Positions 1 to 5,567 of a stretch of 6,479 nucleotides of DNA are shown piece by piece. The translations under genes and the position numbers were made by a program. Below the pieces are notes generated by a model. It had not been told where the DNA came from. It saw only the letters and a program-made list of their open reading frames with translations, and did no database searches. Source of the stretch: Flavobacterium sp. (GTDB taxonomy: Bacteria; Bacteroidota; Bacteroidia; Flavobacteriales; Flavobacteriaceae); assembly GCA_030152225.1 (NCBI GenBank), contig JASLHL010000161.1, positions 1-6,479 of the forward strand, written 5' to 3'. Positions within the stretch are counted from its first letter, which is position 1. Each line of letters begins with the position of its first letter.

Positions 1-263
1 AAGCCATAGCACAAGCCTTTTACGGAAGAAACGCCAATGCGCAATCCCGTATAAGATCCAGGACCTTGACTCACAGCAATAGCGGCTAAATCTTTCATGC
101 TAAAACCGTTTTCTTTTAACAGCTCCTCCATAAATACATGCAATTTTTCTGCATGTGAAAAGTGCTCTTCTGCTATCTCTCTAACACCTACTGGTGTGCC
201 GTCTACAGACAAAGAGACTGAACAATTTTTCGTTGCCGTCTCTATATTCAATAGTACAATCAT
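1..263 (-). CDS. tsaB: TsaB, tRNA threonylcarbamoyladenosine (t6A) biosynthesis protein, C-terminally cut by window edge
   Basis: TsaB is the non-catalytic ASKHA-fold partner of TsaD in the cytoplasmic complex that puts threonylcarbamoyl on A37 of ANN-decoding tRNAs. The 87 visible residues begin MIVLLNIETATKNCSVSL, the family's first beta strands, and contain GPGSYTGLRIG at about residues 67-77, the most conserved TsaB signature. Full-length TsaB proteins are usually about 220-230 aa, so well over half the gene lies beyond position 1. The ATG at 263-261 overlaps the TGA stop (262-260) of the efflux adaptor gene as ATGA, which fixes the start and suggests translational coupling. No promoter of its own is visible, so it is probably the third gene of the tolC transcript. 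The identification is firm; expression from the efflux operon is inferred. Confidence 0.95.
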   Translation of the reverse strand, partial: MIVLLNIETATKNCSVSLSVDGTPVGVREIAEEHFSHAEKLHVFMEELLKENGFSMKDLAAIAVSQGPGSYTGLRIGVSSVKGLCYG

Positions 264-1510
264 TCTTTTGTTTCTTCTTTCTTTATTTTATCGTTGTGCT
301 TCAGCGTTTTACTTACTGTTGAATAAGGACCTGTAATAATGACATCTCCTTTTTTCAAACCTTGCACAATTTCAATATTCTTATCGTCTTGAATTCCCGT
401 TTTTACAAAGCGTAACTTCGCAACTCCATTGGAGTCAACAAATACCGCTTCTTTCATTACCTCACTGGCTTGTACAACTTGATCATTGGTCGTTCCTGAA
501 AGCGTATCACCTGGCGTTCGCATGACCAAGGCACTAATTGGTGCAGCAATCACATTATTCTTTTGATTGGTCATAATATCCACTGCTGCCGTCATTCCAG
601 GTCTAAATGGCGAATAATCTTCTAATTTCCCATCGAGCAGATCTTCATACGATTCGCGTAAAATTTTGATTTTCACCTTGAACGTCGTCACCTGATCTGC
701 GGATAAGGTTTGATTGGAAGCCGAATTGGAAATACTCGTTACCACACCTTTAAATTCTTTTTTCAAAAACGCATCGACATTGATATTCGTTTGATCCCCT
801 ACTTTAACTTTAACAATATCATTTTCGTTTATATTTACTTCCACCTCCATGCTGTTCAAATTCGCCACGCGCAACAATTCGGTTCCCGCCATTTGTTGCG
901 TTCCGAGTACGCGTTCTCCAAGTTCGACATCAACACGAGAAATTGTTCCCGAACTTGGGGCATAAATAGTGGTTTTTAGCAAGTTTACTTTTGCTTCTTC
1001 CACCGCTGCTCGAGAACTTTCTACGTTGTAATAAGCCGAATTCTTATTGGCTTTTGCCACTTCATAAGAACGCACGACTTGATCCCATTCAGACCCTGAA
1101 ATAACACCTTTATCAAAAAGAGTTTTATTTCGCGCATACGAAGCTTTCGTTTCTCTCAGCTGAGCTTCTGCTTGTTCTAAACCAGCTTTACTCGTAGACA
1201 ACATCGCCACCATGCGATCCAAATTAGACTCGTACAAATTGGGATTAATCACCACGAGTAAATCTCCCTTGTTGACTACCTGTCCTTCTTTGACTGGCAA
1301 ATTTATAATTTCTCCAGATACTTCTGGTGTTATTTTAATCTCAATTTCAGGTTGAATTTTTCCCGTACCCGAAACGGTTTCAACTAAGTTAAGTTGACCA
1401 ACAGTTGCCAATTCAACTACGGTAGCTTCCTCCTTACCTGAAAAGAATTTCAGCACAAGCAAGAGCACAACAACAAGAGCTAAAACGATAAATATGTATT
1501 TCTTTTTCAT
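260..1510 (-). CDS. Efflux RND/MacA-type periplasmic adaptor subunit (membrane fusion protein)
   Basis: This 416-aa HlyD/MacA-family adaptor would link an inner-membrane pump to a TolC-type channel across the periplasm. Residues 5-22 form one N-terminal membrane anchor; no lipobox cysteine is present. A first lipoyl half-motif follows at about 62-90 (TPEVSGEI, then VKEGQVVNKGDLL), then a long coiled-coil hairpin at about 95-178, the second lipoyl half at about 182-201 (YAPSSGTISRV, LGERV), a beta-barrel region, and the conserved PGMTAAVDI at 304-312. The C-terminal membrane-proximal domain ends with the GLKKGDVIITGP segment near 384-395. A polar insertion-like loop lies at about 331-352. Its ATG is 3 bp after the tolC stop, and its own stop overlaps the tsaB start. 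No ABC (MacB) or RND permease gene is adjacent, so the partner pump and substrate cannot be assigned from this window. Confidence 0.93.
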   Translation of the reverse strand: MKKKYIFIVLALVVVLLLVLKFFSGKEEATVVELATVGQLNLVETVSGTGKIQPEIEIKITPEVSGEIINLPVKEGQVVNKGDLLVVINPNLYESNLDRMVAMLSTSKAGLEQAEAQLRETKASYARNKTLFDKGVISGSEWDQVVRSYEVAKANKNSAYYNVESSRAAVEEAKVNLLKTTIYAPSSGTISRVDVELGERVLGTQQMAGTELLRVANLNSMEVEVNINENDIVKVKVGDQTNINVDAFLKKEFKGVVTSISNSASNQTLSADQVTTFKVKIKILRESYEDLLDGKLEDYSPFRPGMTAAVDIMTNQKNNVIAAPISALVMRTPGDTLSGTTNDQVVQASEVMKEAVFVDSNGVAKLRFVKTGIQDDKNIEIVQGLKKGDVIITGPYSTVSKTLKHNDKIKKEETKE

Positions 1511-1513
1511 AAC

Positions 1514-2947
1514 TTAATTACTTTTAAACAACGGTACGCCAAAGTAGTATTCTAAAATTCTATTTTTAAAAATGTAATCGTATTTTGCTTTGAGCAAATT
1601 AGATTGTGCCGTTACATATAAATTTTGATTCTGATTTAATTCAAAGATATTGATCAGGCCCACAGCATAACGCTCTCTCGCGTATTCCAAGGATTTCTCT
1701 CTCGACTCCAAGGTTACCACACTGGCTTCATACGATTGAAAAGAGCTCTTCGTATCTGTATAAGCTTTGAAAACTAGCTGTTCTAATTTGAGTTCTTCGG
1801 CTTCTTTTTCGTACTGTACTTGTTCTAGAGCTAACTGATTCAGTTTTACCGTTTTTCTCGCTTTCATTCCATTGAAAATTGGGATCGTTAAACTCAAGCC
1901 AAAGGTTGAATTTTTATTGTGATCCAATTGGGTAAAAAATGACTCAGGACCTCCATATACGCTCATTTGTCCTTCGCGTAGCACACGTTGTCCCGATCCT
2001 TCTACAAACCCCACTTGATCCAGTTGTCCCGTTGCTGCACTACCTACAATTCGATCTTGATATCGCACATTCGAACCAAAATTGTAAAAACCAGTCAACG
2101 TAGGATAGTAGGCTCCTTTGCTGATTTGCACATTTTTTTCGGCTAAAGCCACATTAACTTCTGCTGTTTTGATATTGGTCAACGATTCAAAAGCACGCAA
2201 GGCAATATCTTCTGGCGCATACATCATCAGTTCTGATTCCGTGATCTGATAGTCCGAATCCACTACATCAAATTTTTCATACTCGCGAATTTGCAGCAAT
2301 TGTGCTAGATTGAGTTTAGCAATGATTAGTTCATTTTCGGCACTAATCAAACGTTGAGTAGAAGAAGCTACAGTTGCTTTAACATCCAACAAATCACCTG
2401 CTGGTACTACTCCTGCGGTAACTAAGACTTGTACGCGGGTTTCTTCGGATTTATCATAAGCTAATTGAACTTCATTGGTATGGACCAACTCTTTATTGAA
2501 GATAATCTGCAAGTAGGAATTAATTACAGATAGGGCGATATCTTCTTTGACCTTTTGGATGCTGTAAATAGATGCTAGGTGTTCTAATCGAGCTTTGGCG
2601 AGTTTCTTTTGCTTTTGTAAACCGTCAATAATATCAATACCAACACTAAGCCCTACAGTAGATTCTTGAAGGGTGCGTTGTCCTATAATCCCAGTTTGTA
2701 CATCGGGTTGATCAATCAATGTCCATGAGTGATTTCCATTTGCACTGACTACTGGAAGAAAATCGTATTTCGCCAAGTCCAAATTAACGCTTTTGTTTTG
2801 TTCGTTAATTTCGATTTGCTTTACGCTAATATTGTGTTCAATAGCGTGTTGAATACAGGCATCTAACGTCCATTTTTTATCCTGTGCCCCGACAGACAGG
2901 GTCAGCATAAAAACCAAAAACGAGCCGTAAATTTGTATTGAATTCAT
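1514..2947 (-). CDS. TolC-family outer membrane efflux protein
   Basis: This 477-aa protein is an outer membrane factor, forming a trimeric channel for export with a periplasmic adaptor. Residues 1-21 are a signal peptide, with likely type I cleavage after SVGA before QDKKWTLDAC. WTLDACIQHAIEHN is the standard start of the first outer-membrane-efflux repeat. The family's internal duplication shows as two matching strand-plus-turn motifs: LSVGIDIIDG at about 100-109 and LSLTIPIFNG at about 351-360, each followed by a basic coiled-coil helix. The C-terminal segment YARERYAVGLINIFELNQNQ (about 422-441) is the usual second-repeat signature. Length is normal for the family. It is the first gene after the terminator at 3011-3035 and begins a transcript with the adaptor and tsaB. 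The ATG at 2947-2945 gives a complete signal peptide, and no SD sequence precedes it. Confidence 0.95.
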   Translation of the reverse strand: MNSIQIYGSFLVFMLTLSVGAQDKKWTLDACIQHAIEHNISVKQIEINEQNKSVNLDLAKYDFLPVVSANGNHSWTLIDQPDVQTGIIGQRTLQESTVGLSVGIDIIDGLQKQKKLAKARLEHLASIYSIQKVKEDIALSVINSYLQIIFNKELVHTNEVQLAYDKSEETRVQVLVTAGVVPAGDLLDVKATVASSTQRLISAENELIIAKLNLAQLLQIREYEKFDVVDSDYQITESELMMYAPEDIALRAFESLTNIKTAEVNVALAEKNVQISKGAYYPTLTGFYNFGSNVRYQDRIVGSAATGQLDQVGFVEGSGQRVLREGQMSVYGGPESFFTQLDHNKNSTFGLSLTIPIFNGMKARKTVKLNQLALEQVQYEKEAEELKLEQLVFKAYTDTKSSFQSYEASVVTLESREKSLEYARERYAVGLINIFELNQNQNLYVTAQSNLLKAKYDYIFKNRILEYYFGVPLFKSN

Positions 2948-2999
2948 TGCAACTTAATTATCTAAACAATAAGACGTGTAGTTGATTGTATTGTTACAT

Positions 3000-3007
3000 T
3001 AAAGGTA
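3000..3007 (-). promoter_or_regulatory. Possible Bacteroidota -7 element for the tolC-adaptor-tsaB transcript
   Basis: On the minus strand this reads TACCTTTA, matching TAnnTTTG, the Bacteroidota primary-sigma -7 consensus, at five of six fixed positions. It lies about 50 bp upstream of the tolC start and just after the terminator of the preceding operon, where a promoter is needed. I found no convincing -33 TTTG/TTG element, and AT-rich DNA gives such matches by chance. Confidence 0.25.
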
Positions 3008-3010
3008 ATA

Positions 3011-3035
3011 AAAAAACCGCCTGTTTAGGCGGTTT
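3011..3035 (-). terminator. Intrinsic terminator of the SCO/DUF420/CAMC operon
   Basis: On the minus strand AAACCGCC and GGCGGTTT pair as a stem (3028-3035 with 3014-3021). One more A-T pair (3027/3022) gives a 9-bp stem with a 4-nt loop. A run of seven Ts follows at once. It sits 13 bp past the stop of the small CAMC gene and upstream of tolC, so it separates the two operons. A plus-strand read has no T-run after the hairpin. Confidence 0.9.
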
Positions 3036-3048
3036 ACTATCTCGAATC

Positions 3049-3279
3049 CTATTCGCTCTTTTTCTTTTTGTAAATTTTATAACTAAAATACAAGGCGAAT
3101 CCAACGAGTAAATAGGGGAAAATCATCAAGTATACGATACCGTTATTCACGGCTTCGGCTTTTACTCCGCCATCCTCTGTTTCAAGGACCGCTCTACACA
3201 TGGCACATTGTGCTGTTGCAGTTGGAACGGAAAAAAGCATAAAAAATGCGAGTACTAATCCAATCTTTTTCATAGCCAT
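3049..3279 (-). CDS. Small exported membrane protein with CAMC (CxxC) motif, function unknown
   Basis: This 76-aa protein is not assigned to any characterised family. Residues 4-23 form a signal peptide (KKIGLVLAFFMLF, then VPTATA), with type I cleavage likely after ATA. The mature protein would begin QCAMCRAVLE, placing a CxxC pair (Cys25, Cys28) in the periplasm. A single membrane segment at about 48-67 and a lysine-rich tail (KIYKKKKSE) would leave the C-terminus in the cytoplasm. Two starts are possible: ATG at 3279, overlapping the DUF420 stop as TAATG, or ATG at 3273 (MKKIGL). I chose 3279 for the coupled overlap; upstream codons to 3345 lie inside the DUF420 gene and are unlikely to be translated. 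As last gene after SCO and DUF420, it may help oxidase metallation or thiol chemistry, but this is inference from context only. Confidence 0.8.
   Translation of the reverse strand: MAMKKIGLVLAFFMLFSVPTATAQCAMCRAVLETEDGGVKAEAVNNGIVYLMIFPYLLVGFALYFSYKIYKKKKSE
3112..3138 (-). repeat. Short in-frame repeat, copy in the CAMC gene (IVYLMIFPY)
   Basis: These nine codons encode IVYLMIFPY in the membrane segment of the small CAMC protein. They match the last codons of the neighbouring DUF420 gene (3291-3317, IVYLMISPY) at 23 of 27 bases, including 17 of the first 18. This may be a small local duplication or convergent use of the same hydrophobic codons. Confidence 0.4.
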
Positions 3280-3824
3280 TAATTTACATAATAAGGAGAA
3301 ATCATCAAATATACGATCACGCCTGTTACCGCTACATACAACCACATCGGGTAAGTAATACGCGCCAATTTTTTATGGCGTTGGTATGACCCGGATATAC
3401 CACGTACAAACGTAACAAGCACAAAGGGAATAATAATAATTGACAACAAGATGTGGCTGATCAAGATAAAGAAATACGCATAGCGCATAAATCCTTCTCC
3501 ACCATATTTAGTTTCGATAGATGTCATGTGGTAGGCAACGTACATCGCTAAGAAAGCAATAGAACACGCGATACACAATTTAATTAAACGCTCGTGTAAC
3601 GCTTTATTTCCTTTTTTGATAGCTGCTACCGCCCAAACCAACAAAACAGCTGTAATTCCATTAATTGTGGCATAAATAGGGGGTAAAAAACTCAATGGCT
3701 TAACATCATAGCCTAACTTTTGCAAATTAACTCCAAACAAAATGGCAACTACAATGGGGATTGCAATGGATAAGATCCAAATCCACTTCGTGTACTTCTG
3801 CTCTAATTCTTTGTAATTTTCCAT
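3279..3824 (-). CDS. DUF420 membrane protein, CtaM-like cytochrome oxidase assembly factor
   Basis: This 181-aa integral membrane protein has about five predicted helices (about 13-33, 48-69, 82-100, 116-140 and 155-175). It resembles DUF420 proteins, the family containing CtaM (YozB), which Gram-positive bacteria need to make active heme aa3 oxidase. Histidines near helix ends, His77 (ALHER), His99 (AYHMTS), His124 (ISHILL) and His150 (QRHKKLARITYPMW), fit the conserved family positions and could bind heme or metal. The PIYATINGITAVLL and YPMWLYVAVTGVIVYLM segments are characteristic. Its ATG is 3 bp after the SCO stop, and its TAA overlaps an ATG of the next gene. Placement right after SCO supports a role in oxidase maturation. 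Family assignment is confident; the exact biochemical step is not established for this protein. Confidence 0.88.
   Translation of the reverse strand: MENYKELEQKYTKWIWILSIAIPIVVAILFGVNLQKLGYDVKPLSFLPPIYATINGITAVLLVWAVAAIKKGNKALHERLIKLCIACSIAFLAMYVAYHMTSIETKYGGEGFMRYAYFFILISHILLSIIIIPFVLVTFVRGISGSYQRHKKLARITYPMWLYVAVTGVIVYLMISPYYVN
3291..3317 (-). repeat. Short in-frame repeat, copy at the 3' end of the DUF420 gene (IVYLMISPY)
   Basis: This is the partner of the 3112-3138 segment. It encodes IVYLMISPY near the C-terminus of the DUF420 protein. The two copies are about 180 bp apart in the same orientation, and each codes in its own gene's frame. Confidence 0.4.
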
Positions 3825-3827
3825 GTC

Positions 3828-4451
3828 TTACTCTGCTAACAATAATTTTATATCTTCTTTAATCCACTGTACTCCCTCATCTGTTGTTCCATCATAGTAC
3901 AAAATTGGGTTACCATATTGATCGGCTCTACAGCGAATATTTCCTTCTTTATCGATTAAGGCAAATAGTCCAGAATGTTCAAATCCTCCTGGTGCTTCGG
4001 GATTAACTCCCGTGTACAGGTTAAATTTAGCTGCTAAATCATAAATGTATTTAGCATCGCCTGTCAGCATATTCCAGTGGGGAATTTTCACACCTAATTC
4101 CGCTCCATGCGCTTTTAACGCTTCAACAGTATCGTTCTTAGGATCTATGGTGATAGATGCAATTCCAAAATCCATATGTGGGCGGAAAGCATCTTGCAAC
4201 TTCAACATATTCTGATTCATGATTGGGCAGATCGTTGGGCAATTGGCAAAGAAAAACTCTACCACATACACTTTCCCCTTATAACTAGCATTGTTAATCG
4301 TTTTATTATCTTGATTGACCAGCTCAAAACTAGGTGCTTGTCCAATCACGACTAAATCAGATTTTTCAAATTTTTGAATGATTTTAGGCACGGCCCATAT
4401 ACCGAAAACCAGGACAACTAAAGAAATCCATATATACGATTTATCTTTCAT
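3828..4451 (-). CDS. SCO1/SenC-family copper chaperone for cytochrome c oxidase
   Basis: SCO proteins deliver copper to, or reduce cysteines of, the CuA site of cytochrome c oxidase. They act in the periplasm on a thioredoxin fold. This 207-aa protein has an N-terminal anchor at about 7-21, then the fold starting at PSFELVNQDN. It carries the full metal site: CPTIC with Cys71 and Cys75 after VYVVEFFFAN, and the distal ligand His159 in FEHSGLFALIDKEG. SITIDPKNDT (about 99-108) is also typical. The Bacteroidota form has FFFANCPTICP where classical SCOs have FT-CPD-CP. The ATG is 2 bp after the stop of the cysteine-less SCO-like gene and the DUF420 gene follows after 3 bp, so all three are almost surely co-transcribed. 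All expected ligands are present, so it should be functional. Confidence 0.95.
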   Translation of the reverse strand: MKDKSYIWISLVVLVFGIWAVPKIIQKFEKSDLVVIGQAPSFELVNQDNKTINNASYKGKVYVVEFFFANCPTICPIMNQNMLKLQDAFRPHMDFGIASITIDPKNDTVEALKAHGAELGVKIPHWNMLTGDAKYIYDLAAKFNLYTGVNPEAPGGFEHSGLFALIDKEGNIRCRADQYGNPILYYDGTTDEGVQWIKEDIKLLLAE

Positions 4452-4453
4452 CT

Positions 4454-5110
4454 CTACTTCTCATTATTAATGCGTTTATACTGTTTTAATGCCAAGCGGT
4501 ATTCTGCTAGCACCACCTTGACATCATCCATCATATCATTGTGCAATTCTGCTGCTGAAATCGTCGAATACCCTTCTTTGTACTCTATTTCACCGGCTTT
4601 ATTTTTCCCTTTTCGACCGCGCAGGTTTCTGTCTTTATCGATGATATACACATTGATACTCGCCAAATCGCCATCGAGCTTACCTACAACGCCTAAACTA
4701 TTGTAGAAAGCTTGAATTTCTTTGGGTTCTAAGAATAGATAATTCCAGTTAGACATATCTGAGATCGGACTTAAATCATCTACGACTTTTTTGGCTTCGG
4801 CTTCTGATCCTTTGGGCAACACCATCACCAATTGAAAATCGTCAAAATCTTTATAGCGGTTGTAGATTTTTTGATTGAGATTGAAGGCGTCTCCACGATC
4901 ACGGTAGAGATGTCCGCCTGGGAATCCCAGCACGGTAATTCGTCCTTCTAAAACGGGTTGCTTACCTAGGGAAGTTTCACCTATAGGCAATTCGTTTACG
5001 TTTTCGCTGATGATTGGCAATCGTTGAAATTGATTAACACCGGTAGCGAAAAAAAGGTATGCACAGATCGGCATGACAAAGAGCAAAACGAGTATGATAT
5101 ATTTTTTCAC
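4454..5110 (-). CDS. Membrane-anchored SCO/thioredoxin-like protein lacking the redox cysteines
   Basis: Using the GTG start at 5110, this 218-aa protein has a hydrophobic N-terminal segment (about 3-22) and a periplasmic domain with an SCO/redoxin layout. GRITVLGFPGG (56-66) stands where SCO has its strand and CxxxC loop. QLVMVLPKGSEAEAKKVV (93-110) matches the second strand and helix. VYIIDKDRNLRGRKG (154-168) matches SCO's LIDKEGNIRCR. The only cysteine, Cys16, is in the anchor, and the distal histidine is missing, so it cannot bind copper as SCO does. A TTG 27 bp upstream (5137) is an alternative start, but it sits in the tail of the preceding terminator and would put polar residues before the signal anchor. 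As first gene of the assembly operon, it may be a structural partner or regulator of SCO. That role is inferred. Confidence 0.8.
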   Translation of the reverse strand: MKKYIILVLLFVMPICAYLFFATGVNQFQRLPIISENVNELPIGETSLGKQPVLEGRITVLGFPGGHLYRDRGDAFNLNQKIYNRYKDFDDFQLVMVLPKGSEAEAKKVVDDLSPISDMSNWNYLFLEPKEIQAFYNSLGVVGKLDGDLASINVYIIDKDRNLRGRKGKNKAGEIEYKEGYSTISAAELHNDMMDDVKVVLAEYRLALKQYKRINNEK

Positions 5111-5134
5111 TTTACAATAAATTAAATAGCTAGA

Positions 5135-5142
5135 CAAAAATA
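5135..5142 (-). promoter_or_regulatory. Possible Bacteroidota -7 promoter element in the terminator tail, for the oxidase assembly operon
   Basis: On the minus strand this reads TATTTTTG, a full match to TAnnTTTG. It overlaps the end of the T-run of the subunit IV terminator. A transcript starting a few bases downstream would exclude the TTG at 5137 and leave a short leader before the GTG at 5110. No clear -33 element was found, and the T-rich tail makes chance matches likely. Confidence 0.3.
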
Positions 5143-5170
5143 AAAAAAGGCGGTTAATAAACCGCCTTTT
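5141..5170 (-). terminator. Intrinsic terminator after cytochrome oxidase subunit IV
   Basis: On the minus strand AAAAGGCGGTT pairs with AACCGCCTTTT (5160-5170 with 5145-5155), an 11-bp stem with a 4-nt loop, followed by a T-rich tail. It lies 16 bp past the subunit IV stop and before the SCO-like gene. It should end or weaken the structural-gene transcript. The plus strand has four Ts in the stem but only a short T-run, so bidirectional use is unlikely. Confidence 0.9.
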
Positions 5171-5186
5171 AAATTATAATAACTTA

Positions 5187-5546
5187 TTAAAATATCCACT
5201 TATATTGTGCGTTGTGGAATACTTCATATACGTAATTTCCTTCAATTAAAACCAACGTAATTAAATAAACACATAAGAAGCTTAAAACTCCTGCTACGGT
5301 CCATCTAAATGCTTTTTTCTCACCTTCTAAGTGCATAAATGCCCACATAATGTAGTACGCTTTCCAAATTGTTAAAATAATGAAGATATAATTTAACAAA
5401 CTCAATCCAAAGATGTGAACGTGGTGAACGCTTTCTGGTTTAAAAATCCCTAGAACAACCTCTACGATTGTGATAGCGGACAAGATAAAGAATACTGTCC
5501 AGATTCTCTTTGCGTTTGAGTGATGTGCTGTTGCTTCTGCTGCCAT
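5187..5546 (-). CDS. Cytochrome c oxidase subunit IV (caa3-type small subunit)
   Basis: This 119-aa accessory subunit belongs to the prokaryotic COX4 family (CyoD/CtaF-like, caa3 subunit IV) of the heme-copper oxidase in the inner membrane. Three helices are visible at about 15-34, 48-70 and 82-102. The family signature KAYYIMWAFMHLEGEKK (about 62-78) spans the end of helix 2 and the following loop; AFMHLEGE is the key part. The short N-terminal tail is alanine- and histidine-rich (MAAEATAHHS). It begins 21 bp after the subunit III stop, in the same direction, so the two are co-transcribed. A strong terminator follows directly, making this the last structural gene of the oxidase operon. The ATG at 5546 is preceded by an A/T-rich leader without SD, as expected in Bacteroidota. 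Length is normal for the family. Confidence 0.92.
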   Translation of the reverse strand: MAAEATAHHSNAKRIWTVFFILSAITIVEVVLGIFKPESVHHVHIFGLSLLNYIFIILTIWKAYYIMWAFMHLEGEKKAFRWTVAGVLSFLCVYLITLVLIEGNYVYEVFHNAQYKWIF

Positions 5547-5567
5547 ATCAAATATTATTTTATAACA

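Noticed and set aside
97..336. Plus-strand open frame of 79 codons
   Set aside because: It lies antisense to tsaB and the adaptor's 3' end, has no recognisable domain, and the minus-strand reading has clear family motifs.
710..979. Plus-strand open frame of 89 codons
   Set aside because: It is antisense within the adaptor gene and its translation shows no protein-like features; it is a shadow of the real coding frame.
2948..3048. Possible small RNA or riboswitch before tolC
   Set aside because: The only stable structure is the hairpin with a T-run that fits a terminator of the preceding operon; no further conserved fold was recognised.
3280..3345. N-terminal extension of the CAMC protein to an ATG at 3345
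   Set aside because: The extra 22 residues are encoded inside the DUF420 gene in another frame, are polar and would block the signal peptide; the starts at 3279 or 3273 fit better.
4470..4706. Plus-strand open frame of 78 codons
   Set aside because: It is antisense to the SCO-like gene, is rich in serine and leucine as expected from a reversed frame, and has no support as a gene.
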